Positions 23,930 to 35,212 of a stretch of DNA of 64,000 nucleotides are shown in pieces. The notes under the pieces were generated by a model. That model did not search any database, had not been told where the DNA came from, and worked only from the letters and a program-made list of their open reading frames with translations. Positions within the stretch are counted from its first letter, which is position 1; the number at the start of each line of letters is the position of its first letter. The DNA is taken from NCBI GenBank assembly GCA_015680685.1, contig MNCI01033523.1, positions 422,372 to 486,371 on the forward strand, given 5' to 3'. This DNA comes from Gnetum montanum (lineage: Eukaryota > Streptophyta > Gnetopsida > Gnetales > Gnetaceae). A program made the position numbers and the translations under genes.

Positions 23930-25280
23930 TCATCAAATGGGGAAATTGAGCATGAAAACTAAAGCTATGTGATTGGTTGAAATGTTTGAAGTTAGGTTCA
24001 TCAATCTGGGATAAGCAGGAAATTAGTTAGAGGCATCAAAAGTGTGATAAGCTGGACTCATCAATGTGAAAAGTAATAAAATGAGAAAGAAAAAGATGTT
24101 GAAATTGAGGTGATGGATGGATCAATTACATGAGAAGGAAAATGATAAAATATAACAATTAAGTGCTTGGAAGGTGAAAAATGATGTGGTTATGTCAAAC
24201 AAGTACACATCACAAAAATTACACAAGTGGATCCTCCCCAAAGCAGGCTCTAGCCTATGATGTCCTTGTGCAACCACACCTAAAAATGTCCATAGGCACT
24301 AAAGGGGTTGAATGCAACACATACCTATAAAAAAAACACACATGTTAAAACCACCAAATTGAGATAATAACTCTATATTACACAAAACCACAAGTTATGA
24401 TCACCTAAACAAGGAGATGAGATGGACTATGGAAAGGACTATAGAAATTAGGACATGAGGTGTCTTACCATGGTCATAATGAAACCTTGTGCATTATTAA
24501 TGATCAAGTAATCACGATTCCTTCTTTCCAAGACTCAAACCAAGTTCACACCACATGGCAGTGACATTGCATTATTTCATCACATTGGTAGACATCCATA
24601 AGATTATCAAAGTTGCAAGGAGTAACACTACTTGGCATTTTGTCCAAGGGAGAAGCTTTATTAGGGCATACTTATTTTATATATATATATATATATTATT
24701 TTTCACTTTCTTTCTTCTTTCTCTTTTCTCTTTTTTTTTTGATTTTGAAAAGCCGCCAACCTTTAGGCATGGGTACATGTCTTTCCAATGGGACCTACAA
24801 ACATTTATTCAATGTCATTTTATTACTCTTACTTCCATTTTTTGTTAGATCTACAATGATATGGTTACAACCTCAATAACATGATAGAACATACAGAAGT
24901 GGCCAAAGAGAATCCACAAATCCCCTTGATGTCACACCCTTTACATTCCACCTTGGTTCTACACTCTTTTGTATAGACATAATGATTATGGATTTATTAT
25001 TAGGTTAAATGATGGAAAAGATTATCAATATGACTAGGGAAAAAACCTCTTATTACTAGAATGGGTGGATGGATGTTGTGGTCTCAATGTCTGAATAATT
25101 AGTCCCTTATCACTTGACAACATAGATAAATCCTCACCTCAATGGGCAACATGATCATTTTATTCACAAGTGAGATTACATAACAAAGAAAATGAAAACA
25201 ACAACTAGAGAAAATTGGATCAAGAAATAGGAAAATAATAAAAAATTGTAAAACAAAAAGATGAAAAACACTTAAGAATC
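23930..25280 (-). other. Conserved non-coding 3' domain, element B
   Basis: There is no ORF of note. The domain is shared with C, D and F. The motif AGTGGATCCTCCCCAAAGC is at 24,226-24,244 on the plus strand. A second shared block, GATGTCACACCCTTT, is at 24,929-24,943. The region also has a TA microsatellite at 24,680-24,697. It lies between the first polypurine tract and the ORF2 promoter. Confidence 0.65.
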
Positions 25281-25295
25281 CTGAAGACTAGAATG

Positions 25296-25318
25296 GGGGG
25301 TAACCCCCATGACTAAAC
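25296..25318 (-). other. First polypurine tract, element B
   Basis: On the minus strand this reads TTAGTCATGGGGGTTACC and is followed by a T-rich stretch containing GTTTTACAATTTTTTATTA. The same order is seen at 53,622 in C and 31,690 in D. Confidence 0.6.
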
Positions 25319-25319
25319 A

Positions 25320-27704
25320 TTTGGCTGAGACAAGGATTAATAAGTGGATAAATAGGATCCATGCATGTATGAAACATTGGTAACCATCCATGCCCCAGCC
25401 ACTAGATGTCTATTGGTTGTATGGTGGCTAGGTAGAAAAATCATCTATCACACACTTGATTGCTAAATGTCTGGTGGGTCAAGGTATGAGGTGTATTAAC
25501 ATTATGGATTTCTAGCCCAAAATTGCACCCTTGATCATGATATGGTATGCATTGATTTATTTTTCTTCCTACACTATTAGATTCATTGTTTGGGTTTGGT
25601 ATTGGAGTAATGATGGATGGTGACTCTTGTGTATCACTAGAGGATGTTCGTTAAGATAAGGAATATGGTGCACCAAATTGGCATTATGTTGGCTTAGATG
25701 ATGTAGTGGGTCCATGCATGGTCTACTTTGGCTTACAGCCTTTTCTCTAGAAGGGACATTTCCTATGTTGCAGTTGAGACCCACTAGGATCAAGATGTCT
25801 ATGCACATTTGCAGCAAAAGTGGCATTTATTTTTTGATATTGTGCTGCAAAACCTTCTTGTGTCCTTGGTGGTGGCATGTGATGAGGTGGAGTAGGAGGA
25901 TATCAAAGGTAATATTGATGGCAAGAGGTGCAAGGTGGTGATCCTTCAGGGGATTTCATGGGTTGATGGTACATGGGAGAGTGGTAGTGACGATTAGAAG
26001 TAGAGGATATAGAACTAGTTGGAGAAATATGGTGTTGGACATAATTTTAGCAAATAAGGCTAATTTGGTGATGGCCTTCCCCATGACTATGGTTGTTGCC
26101 ACTGTAGTTGATGACAGTGTTGAGGCTAGTACTAAGTCCTCCTAGGATGGTACGATTGGTTGTGGGACTATCTATAATTACCTTGTGGAAGAGGGAATTT
26201 CTTGAGCATGTGCTTTTGCACAAACATTGGATTCAAGGCACCTACCCAATACTCTTGTATGTGCAACAAGAATAGGCAATGGCCCTTTAGATGGTCATAT
26301 ATGCAAATGTTGCATCCATTATCTTTGTCTATGGTTGAGTCTATAGCCTCACTTTTGTTAGCCACTTTTCTGGTTTGCTGAAAAGTGTTCTTGGTTGTTT
26401 CTTGGTTTTATTGATTGTGATCACCTAGATTTTTTTGCATGAACCTCTCTTCGACCATCTCAATGATATTTGTAATTTTTTCATATATCCATTTGGACAT
26501 CCTATTAAACTTTGCTTCTAGTTCATCAATAGACTCTTGTATTAGCCAAGTTTGTTGTAGAATCACCTTATAGAGAGTTGTTTCTTTCTCCTTACCATAG
26601 ATTTGGACTCCTTATGTTGAAGAGTTGGGTCCCATTGATATTTCTTGACATTCTTCCATTTCCATATATCTCCTTCTTATTTTGCCACATGCTCTATTAA
26701 CTCTTTGATCTAATGGGCTTGGAGATTGTACAATTGCCCTAGGGAATACATCTTAAGGATCTCCCTTATTTCATTATAAAGCCCATCTATGATATGGAAA
26801 AGTTACCTTTCCTTAAAGAAACCATGGCATGGGCATCTATTTAGTAAGGCATAATATCTATCTAAGGTCATGTCCAAGGGTTCATGTTGTTCTCAAAGTG
26901 GAAACTCTTGCATAGGTTTGGTATTCGTTGAAAAGTTCCAACATTGTAGACCATTGTTGGATTGAATTTGGTCTCAACAATTTATACGACACTTCAACTC
27001 TATCAATTAATGTCCTAGGAAAGAGCATAAGCTTTTGTCACTCACTTTTAATTTTGTAGAAAGCACAAGCACCATAGAAGGCTTTTAAATGGTATTATGG
27101 ATCAAAATCATAGCATCCTACAAATTTAGGAATATTATTCATGTCAAGCTTAGGTAGAAAACTCTTTTTGTGATTTTTGTGAGGTATCTTTACTGCCTTT
27201 GTGATATGCATTAGGCTCTTAGTGACCAACAAGAGTTCATCATCATCAAACAGGTTGTAAGGGAAATTTCTATGTTCATGGAGACATTTTTTAATTTTCC
27301 AATGAGTTCGAGTCTAGTTTTTAGTTCGACCCTTTAGTGGAGCCTTATCTCCATACCTACATTCATCTTCAATAGAACTAGACATTGAATGGGGAGGAAG
27401 ATGAGGAACTGGAAGAATTGTCATGGCTTCTATCATGTTCCTCAGGGTCCCTTAATTTATTATTTTTGGGTTTTGAGTAGGTCTTAGGCCTTGAGGCATT
27501 CCCTAATCTAGGACCTATGCCATCTCCTCTAATATTTTTTACCTTAGGTGAATGTTGTCTTTGAGTGTCGTCAGGGTGGTCATGATCATAAGAAATCCCT
27601 GCATAAGGTTGGTCACTCCAATCTTCTTCATCATATATCTCATTAGTTCTCCAATGAATGTCTTCACTACATAGCACATTGTCATTTTTGTGTAAGAGAA
27701 ACAC
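25320..27704 (-). pseudogene. Element B gag (decayed)
   Basis: The first open piece (27,378-27,704) reads NDNVLCSEDIHWRTNEIYDE then PDDTQRQHSPKVKNIRGDGI, parallel to D (NDPSYDENNCK, NPRGNEVSPRIRRALRPRTF) and C (KEIHWRTNEIYDEE). The retroviral gag-like core lies further on (about 26,600-27,150) in pieces. A zinc-knuckle-like CNICIYDHLKGHC is at 26,276-26,314. It ends in a Pro/Tyr-rich tail with CH-rich motifs. The gag would form the element's particle. No protease domain follows. It has multiple stops and frameshifts. Confidence 0.75.
26276..26314 (-). other. Zinc-knuckle variant in element B gag
   Basis: CNICIYDHLKGHC has the spacing C-x2-C-x3-H-x4-C, one residue shorter than the usual CCHC knuckle. 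The aligned places in D (CDIC, then YENPKS, about 30,398 on) and C (CNVFLYDHPKGQC, about 52,728 on) are decayed forms of the same motif. Confidence 0.5.
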
Positions 27705-27718
27705 TGTTGTTGGTTTTT

Positions 27719-27809
27719 TGTGTATGATTTAATATTTTCTAAAAGATATATCATTAATACCTTNGGTGTATGATTTAATATTTTCTAAAAGATATATCAT
27801 TAATACCTT
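27719..27809. repeat. 44-bp direct repeat around a single N
   Basis: The text GTGTATGATTTAATATTTTC through ATTAATACCTT occurs twice, at 27,719-27,763 and 27,765-27,809, separated only by an N at 27,764. This looks like unmerged overlapping contig ends. Confidence 0.85.
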
Positions 27810-27854
27810 TACAGCAATCGTGTATAATATAACTAATCTAGATAACTAGCATCA

Positions 27855-27872
27855 TCCTCAAAACAACACCAA
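27855..27872 (-). other. Degenerate tRNA-Asp primer binding site, element B
   Basis: On the minus strand the text after the LTR is TTGGTGTTGTTTTGAGG, a decayed form of TGGCGCCGTTGCCGGGGA, the complement of tRNA-Asp 3' ends. C and E have better copies at the same position relative to the LTR. Confidence 0.5.
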
Positions 27873-28760
27873 TGATGACAATGAGGTACCTCTATGCTCA
27901 ACCATATGAATCACAAGCATTCACACATGAATCGGTCAAATTTCATGGATGGGACTAGTTGTGGCCTCAAGATTATTATGCTTTGATCTTAGTTCACCAT
28001 CTTCCCACTTGGACTAGTGGTAACTTTGTCACATATGGCTTAGTCCAAAGTGAAGCATATGATGTTGTTTAATTATACTTTGCTCCTAATAATTAAAAAG
28101 AGGTAAATTAATTAAGCTAATGAACAATGGAAAACAATATCTAATTTATCCTATGTGAGATGAGTATCTACCCTTAATCATCTGTATACATCTTGGACTT
28201 TGTGAGACTACTTCTAAGATTGCCAAGTGTATGTCACTAGGTGTGTCAAATGATACATTGCTAGATTACCAAGTAATTAGACTTAAACACTCATGATTAA
28301 GGTATACATATTTTGCTTAATAACAAGAATAGTAAATAGCAATAAATGGAAATATTTAACTAAATAAAATAGTAAATAATTAACAATTAAAAGTAATAAT
28401 AAATCTAAGTGAATGCTACAATGATGGAAGTAATATCAATCTTTATTGCTAGTCATGTAACATGTCCAAGTATGTCACACTTGAAAAAAGGTGTCATACA
28501 ATTACAAATATCACACTATGGTCATGCACTAGGAATAACAAGACTCTAAGAAACACTACCAAAAATTGAAAATGAAAACTATCTTCTCTACTTTGTACAT
28601 ACTTGTCTCATCTAGGCACCTAAGTGTTGTATTTATAGGCTAACCCAGAGGAGATGAAATCAACTATTTGACATTGCTTCTTGTCTTCGACATTAGGTAT
28701 CTGACATCAGGGCTCTGATGTTGGGTATTTGATGTTAGGGCCTAACAAAACAACTCATCA
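27873..28760 (-). mobile_element. Element B 5' LTR
   Basis: The 888-bp LTR has TGATGA at the left and ACTCATCA at the right end. On the minus strand the order is U3 with TGATGTCAGATACC-type inverted boxes, GTTAGCCTATAAATA (TATA at 28,637-28,630), R/U5 and the terminal CCTCATTGTCATCA. The AGTCCAAGTGGGAAGATGG-type conserved segment is near 27,995-28,050. Confidence 0.9.
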
Positions 28761-28826
28761 ATTATCCATTCATGGATTATGATCTGGTTGCGTGCATGCA
28801 CTTGTGACTCATATGGTAGATTGTTG
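28761..28826 (+). mobile_element. A/D LTR, right remnant
   Basis: After the second ATTAT, the text CCATTCATGGATTATGATCTGG and GCATGCACTTGTGACTCATATGG-like sequence aligns with the last part of other family LTRs. The final ~45 bases of the LTR and the primer binding site are deleted; the leader resumes with TTGTTGGAA. Confidence 0.65.
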
Positions 28827-31690
28827 GAATACCGAACCATTGATTAGTTATATTATAAATGATCATTGTTAAAGAATTAATGATTTATCTTTTAGAAAAA
28901 ATTAATAGTTTAAGCCACATACACATTATTAATTAAAAACATGTCTTCTTCACATAGAGCCAATGATCCATCATATGATGAGAACAATTGTAAGAAAAGT
29001 GGCAAGGTCTATATTGAAGAGAATTGGAGTGAATCATTAAATAAAAAAATCTCATGTGCTCACTTAGATCCTTACTATATTCAAATATTATTTTCAAGTA
29101 ATGTAGAAAATCCTAGAGGGAATGAAGTAAGTCCTAGAATAAGAAGGGCCTTAAGGCCTAGGACCTTTTGAAAATCTAGAAGAGATAAATCAAGGGACCA
29201 TAGGAGGAGGTATAGAAGCCATGACAGTTCTCCCACTTCACTATCTTTCTCTTCATCTTTAATGTCTAATTATGATAAAGATGAACATAGGTACAAATAT
29301 AAAGATCCACTAAGGGGTCTAGATGAAGATTGAAATAGAGATAAAAGATAAGATGAAAGACATCAAAGTAAGCATAGACAATACCATTATCAGAAAAATA
29401 GAAATAGATATTATCACCATAACATATCTAATGATGATGAACCCTTGTTGGCTAGTGGGATCATGATACAAATTAGGGAGGTAGTTTGAATACCTTATAG
29501 GCATCAAAGGAAAGTCGCATCAAATGGCTTGATATAAATAACATTCCTAAATTTTAGAAGAATCATAATTCTAATCCACAACATCATTTACAAGCCTTTC
29601 ATGATGTTTGCACCTTAAAAAATATTGAAAGTAAGTGACAAAGCTTAAGCTCTTTCCTAGGATGCTAATAGAAGAAGCTAAAAGATGGTATAGATCGTTG
29701 GAACTAGATTGAATCCACTGATGATCCATAGTGCTTGAGCTCTTCAATAAAAAATACCAAACGTATTATGAGTGTCCAATATAAGGGAAAAAATCCAAGG
29801 GTAGAAGCAAGAAAACCATGAATCCCTAAATGTAGCCTTGGATAGATACTATTATCTACTACATAAATTCCTAGGCCATATATTTTCTCAAAATGAGAAA
29901 CTTTGTCACATTATAGATGGGCTTCATAACAAAACAAGAGAGACCCTTGAGATCTATGCCTAAGGAACATTATCAAAAATAAGAGTTAATTGACTACAAA
30001 GGCTAATTGAATAGGTGGAAAAAGAAGAAGAAGAGCTATGAAAAATGGAAAGTATAGAGGAATTTAATTGAAATCCTACTTTTCAGAAAAGGAAGGTCCA
30101 TATTTATGATCAAGAAAAAGAGGAAACTCTTGATGAGTTGATTTCACACAAAACCTTGCCAATACAAGAGTTTATCATGAATATTGAGGTAAGGATAGAT
30201 AAAATGTGGGAATTGATGGAAGAAAAAGTAACAACCAACTTGAAAATCATAAAGGAGAAGGTAAAGCAAGTAGGATATAGTAATCAAGATAAGAAAGGGA
30301 AAAAGAATGAGAAAATAGGTAAGAACATTTATTGACAAAAAGGAAAAATAGCTATAGTGGAATAGGTTACAAACTTAGATATAGAGGATGATGGATGTGA
30401 CATTTGTTAATATGAAAATCCAAAGAGCTATTACTCAATTATATTACATTTACAAGAGTTTGGGACTTTTACTTTGAATCCCAAGTTTGTGGAAAAGAAA
30501 ATGCCTAGAAGATTACCTTATCCACAAGGTAATTATAAACTGCTCTATGACTAACAACACCATTCCAGTAGGACTCATCCTCAACCTCAAGAATACTATC
30601 AATGAAAATGGTAAAACCCACATTTGTGGGGGATGCCATCATTAAACTAGTAATATCCCTATTGCTAGTTGAACCCTTATGGATATTATGTTCAATAACC
30701 TATTTTTCCAAATGATTTACTTCCCATACCTCAACGTACTACTACTATCCTCCAAAATATCATCAACATGTAACATCTCCCATAAGATCACCATCACATG
30801 CCTCTCATAATCCATCACATCCTAATTACTCTCATACTTTCCTCCTAGGAAGGATTAACATCCCAACCTCAATAGAAAAATGCAATTTGTGCTATGAACA
30901 TATAGAGGGATAATAGTGCTAGTAGCCGTTAGTAAAATCCTCAAAAAATCCTTTCTTTAGGATGGTTTCCATGGGTGTGAATAAAACTATTAGACCTAAT
31001 AGCTCATTAGAACTAGCATAAGGATACTCTGGTGCAAACTCCTTCCTCACAAAAATAATGTCTCCTAATCCTACACAAATGCTAACAACCATCAACACTC
31101 TAACACAAAACATAAAAGATGAAATTATCACTGTGAGGATAAAAAACATTTCCATGCACTACTAATAATGATAAAGGTTGTAGTTGTAGGCTAAAAGTTC
31201 AAAGTGATAACATAATACCTATACCAATCCATAATAAACTTAAGGAATAATTGTGTATGTAAAACCAAGTCTACATAGTAGCCACTAAATCAAAAGACAC
31301 TAGGTGGCTCAAGAACTAGAATACCAAATCATTCAAAAGATGCATGAAAATGACCAATACACTTATTAATTCTACTCCTAAGAAAATGAACCAAATAGAG
31401 AACTTAGAAAAGGACATCTTACACTCTGACTATACACTAGAAGATATTGTTAAAAATGAAGACCCAAGAACCAAAATAGAAATAAAAAAGGAAACATATC
31501 TAGACCATGTAACAAGATAACACCTTCTAGTCCAACTGAATATATGTCTCCAAATGATTGAAACCTAATTATCATCAATGTTAAATGTGCTAACAAGAGA
31601 AAAAATAAATCATTAAAGATGATAAATGGAAAACTTGTGATGTATAAGGAAATGTGTAGTTCATTGTTTGAATACTTTCCCATGAATTTA
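28827..31690 (+). pseudogene. Element D leader and gag (decayed)
   Basis: The leader (TTAGTTATATTATAAATGATC) matches element C. The ATG at 28,941 opens MSSSHRANDPSYDENNCKKS, then KVYIEENWSES and GNEVSPRIRRALRPRTF, parallel to gag of B and C. After a stop at 29,169 the frame yields the gag core in pieces: HHLQAFHDVC (about 29,582), RWYRSLELD-like text near 29,690, ELFNKKYQTY near 29,735, and a long helix-rich tail. A knuckle remnant (CDIC) is near 30,398. Proline-rich and His-rich text precedes a first polypurine tract-like TCATGTAGGAGATGCC at 31,692-31,707. No protease, RT or integrase. Confidence 0.7.
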
Positions 31691-31707
31691 GTCATGTAGG
31701 AGATGCC

Positions 31708-33000
31708 TCATTTTGAATCAAGAACTAATAAGTACTTTTTGTTTTACAATTTTTTATCATTTTCTTATTTCTTAAAAAAATTTCAATTCTTAATATGTTT
31801 TTTGTTTCTAGTTATTTTTCTTTTCTTTATAATTTTCTCTTCTCTTGAGTTCTTTCCTTTATGTTTTATGGATGTTTATTATATTTTTGTTAATTATGAT
31901 ATTGCCAGTCATGATGCAAAAATCAAGACCATGTGTTGGATATTTGTCCTATGCTATCAAGAAGATTGGACAAATAATTATGTAATATTATAAGACCACA
32001 TCATCCATACCTCTAGTTTCTATAAGTAAAAGGTCTTTATCATGAAAAAAAATGGTTCTTTTCACATGAAACAAAAATTAACTATTAATCCTTGTGCCTT
32101 GAAGAAAGAGGGAAAGATCAAGTGGGAATGGAAAAGAGTGTGACCAGGGGATTTGCAAGTTCTCTTCTTGACTTCCTACTTGGCACCTATGACTCCTCAT
32201 GGAACATATCATCACTTCTATCATCAACCAATAAATAAGAATCATGTCTTTGCATGACGTGATTCTCGTGAAAGAAACAACAACAATGACAATAAAAAAG
32301 AGAGAGAAAAAAAGAAAAAAAAAAGAAAAAAAACAAATGGAAATCCAATGCACACCCCTTAGACACAATAATGGGCTACAAGCACTAGTTATGGGGTTAG
32401 AAAGACATGTTACCCATACCCAAAGGCACCCCTTTAACTAAGGCCCTTCTTTCCTTTCTTCTTCCATTTTCTTCTTGTTTTGGAATGATGATCATTCTTT
32501 GTTGTTGTTATGGACTCATGATGGGAGGCAAGAAGGGTCACATCAATGTAAGGCCAGTACTAATGGTATGGACTTGGTATGAAAGTTAGATGAATAGGTA
32601 TTATGGTCATCTTAATCACAACTAACACAAGAACCTATTACATACATGGTCAGGTAACTCACATCCTAATCTCGGCATTCCTTCTCATCTCATTATTCAC
32701 CTCACTATTGCATGAAATTATAAGCCTAATGGTTTTGTATAGTATAGCAGATGTTCTTAATCAAGGTAAATGTGTGACTTTGGGGAGGATCCACTTGCAT
32801 GACTTTTGTTGTCATGGCTTTGAACCCAACTTCACATCTTTAAGAACATCATGGATAGTTTATCTCAATTTATGCATGATTTTGTGACTACTTCTCATCA
32901 ATTTTGAATTACATTTAATTCTTTTATATTGAAATTTCCTTCAAATTCAATATTTCTTGGCTATATTCTGAGCCAAACCTTTAGTTTTGGTTGTTCAAAA
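31708..33000 (+). other. Conserved non-coding 3' domain, element D
   Basis: The T-rich segment GTTTTACAATTTTTTATCA follows the polypurine-like tract as in B and C. The shared motif CTTTGGGGAGGATCCACTT is at 32,778-32,796. Short ORFs here (for example 31,703-31,993 and 32,078-32,368) are hydrophobic or Phe-rich because the DNA is T-rich, and are not conserved. Confidence 0.6.
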
Positions 33001-33787
33001 ACTTGTGAGCTTCCATAGTTAAGCTCATTTATTGTGGGGACTAATAATAAAAGTTTGAAAAATTTTGTAATAGCCTATTTTTGAACATTATGATAACTAA
33101 TAATAAAAATAATAATCAAAATAACATAAACAACTTAATGATTTTAGTTACCTCATAGCCTTGGGAATCATTATTATGAAATCATCTTAAGTCTAAATGC
33201 TAAAATTTTTTCAAACTTTGACCTAACCACGGATTTGAAAAGTATTAATTATTAAGGAGAAATTACAAAATATAATGTTGATCCTTTGGTGATTGTAGGT
33301 GATGCTAAAAGAAATGTCTAAGATTGAAGGTCTCTTGTAAGGCAAGGAAAAGAGACCAAGAGGAGGATAGAGGAGGATATGGCCATGGACACATAGTAGC
33401 ATATACAATGATTAAAGCTCAAACATCACATGATTACTAGACCCATAGGATGATGGGAAGAAATTTCAGCCCATCCTTGAAAAATATTCTACATAAAAGA
33501 GACACATCAAGATAACAATTATGGTTGGAACATCTCCAACCACTAGTAACGATAAGACCATTCATCTTCGGTGAATTTGTGTAGACCTCTATAATTTTGT
33601 AAACTTTAATGTCTTTCTAGTCTTTTTATTATTTTGTAATGCATCCACTCAAATAAAATGTTCTACTACAACACTCCAATTTTGTAATGGTAGCCAATCT
33701 AGTCTTGTTCACCTCGTAGATTTTGTAATGAAACTTTGTCCATTTATATATAACTCAAGAATGAGTTTTTAGTTAGTCATGGGGCTA
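33001..33787 (+). other. Element D ORF2 leader remnant; ORF2 deleted
   Basis: GTTAAGCTCATTTATTGTGG and GATTGTAGGTGATGCTAAAA align with the leader and start of ORF2 in C. About 300 bases later the sequence is already the 3' UTR (TTTTGTAATGCATCC, then ACTCAAGAATGAG and GTCATGGGGCTA, a second polypurine tract). ORF2 is therefore almost entirely missing. Confidence 0.5.
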
Positions 33788-34768
33788 TGATGAGATTTAA
33801 TATGTCAAGTAACTTCATTAGTGCATCCCCATCGACACAACCTTGTTGACACATATGTGTCTATGATACAACATAGATGCATTAACCAACAATACATCTT
33901 AGATGCATTGACACAACCTTGTCAATGCATCCCTATTGATGCATCCTTGTCGACTTATCCTTGTCAATGTAGATAAATGCATTAATGCATCATTGTCAAT
34001 GCAATTCCTATATTTTCCTATAAATATGTGAGCAACTACTACATCTTTGGCCCCATTTGGTCAATAGTGTAGCCGAAATATTGCAGTTGTATTCTGTAGT
34101 CTTAGTAAGTAGTCAATGAGTGATTATGGATTTGAGTCAATTGTACAACATCTTATTCAAGTGGCATTATGCCTGGACACATTCCATGAATAACAATAAG
34201 ATTGAGATTGATTCCTATTCATTGCAACACTTTGACTTAGAACAAATTTGTGTTCAATGTAATTTATTTTCTATGCAGTTAGTTAATATTTACATTTCCA
34301 TGAATTTTAATAAATTGGTGAAATAAGTGTGACTAGTTATGAGCGTAAACACATATTCACTTAGTAATCTCAACAGTGTTATTGCTTGGTTCACTTAGTA
34401 CCATAACACATGGTAATCCCAGTAGTGGGTACATGAGTTCAAGATGTGTATGGTAAGCTAGGAACAAACACTCATAACCCTTATGATAGTTTAGGATTTC
34501 ATTTTATTATTAATTAGACTAATTAATTAATTTTTATGTAATTATTTAGTTAGTTTATGCGCCACATAATATCATAATCATATGCCTCACTTTGGATTAA
34601 ACCATACATGATAAAGCTACCAACTAGTCCAAGTGGAAAGATATCGACTTGCGACCAATGCTTAATAATCTAGATATCACACGAGTTCCATCCATAGAAT
34701 TTGACTAGATTGCATGTGACCACTTTTGATTCATATGATTGTGCATAGGGGATACTTGCTGCTCATTA
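33788..34768 (+). mobile_element. Element D 3' LTR
   Basis: The 981-bp LTR starts TGATGAGAT after a GGGGCTA purine tract and ends GCTGCTCATTA. Its U3 is expanded by many TGCATC/TGACA boxes and contains a perfect hairpin (33,903-33,930). The TATA-like CCTATAAATA is at 34,018-34,027. The poly(A)-site segment AATAACAATAAGATTGAG is near 34,189. Its last 250 bases match the family (TAGTCCAAGTGGAAAGATATCG and beyond). Confidence 0.85.
33903..33930 (+). promoter_or_regulatory. Perfect U3 hairpin in element D LTR
   Basis: The arms ATGCATTGACA (33,903-33,913) and TGTCAATGCAT (33,920-33,930) are exact inverted copies around CAACCT, about 90 bases upstream of the TATA box. Confidence 0.75.
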
Positions 34769-34789
34769 ATATTGAAAAGAAAAATTAAA

Positions 34790-35212
34790 TGATGAAGAAA
34801 CTTTATGATAAAAAAATTCCTAAAACTATCTAGGTTCTTTTTTAATGGCGTAAGCAAAATATTCCTATTGTTTACTAATAAAATTCCTTCGCATGGTTCT
34901 AATAAAACATTTATATGTCTTAACTAAACTTGGTTTGCTGTGACTCTTATTTGTATTCTTAATATTTTACCTAGCCTGTATGCAATCCTCATCAAGCCAA
35001 GTCTTTTGAGCACCTTGTTGTTGTGAATGCACAACTTGCTTAACTGTTGCAAGACTATTGCGAATTAGAGGATTCAAATTTTTCTCCATGCTAGTAATTG
35101 TTGATCCATCTTATTAATAATGTCATTTATAGAATGTTGAGTCCAACTATGATCTTTAAAAATGTCTAACTTATCAACATTATATTGCTACCAAATAATT
35201 TTTGTTTGTTGT
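34790..35212 (-). pseudogene. Endonuclease-like (EEP) remnant, downstream part
   Basis: On the minus strand this continues the remnant at 36,069-36,450 across the solo LTR. I read QYNVDKLDIFKDHSWTQHS, NDIINKMDQQL and, after a one-base frameshift, MEKNLNPLIRNSLATVKQVV then GAQKTWLDEDCIQA. It stops being readable below about 34,900. See the other half for the family assignment. Confidence 0.4.

Larger units (their letters stand above)
20330..28765 (-). mobile_element. Element B: non-autonomous Athila-family LTR retrotransposon, with TSD ATTAT
   Basis: The element occupies 20,335-28,760 on the minus strand. It is bounded by TGATGA (plus-strand left end) and ACTCATCA (right end) and by a perfect 5-bp target duplication ATTAT at 20,330-20,334 and 28,761-28,765. 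Order on its own strand: 5' LTR, PBS remnant, gag, first polypurine tract, conserved non-coding domain, internal promoter, intron, ORF2, truncated 3' LTR. There is no protease, RT or integrase, so it depended on another element. It is nested inside the A/D LTR. Confidence 0.88.

Noticed and set aside
24555-24879. Two overlapping ORFs of about 90 codons with hydrophobic runs
   Set aside because: They sit in the conserved non-coding domain of B, over a TA microsatellite and a T-run; not conserved in C, D or F.
31703-32887. Several hydrophobic ORFs suggesting membrane proteins or an env protein
   Set aside because: T-rich spacer of element D; frames are not kept in B or C.
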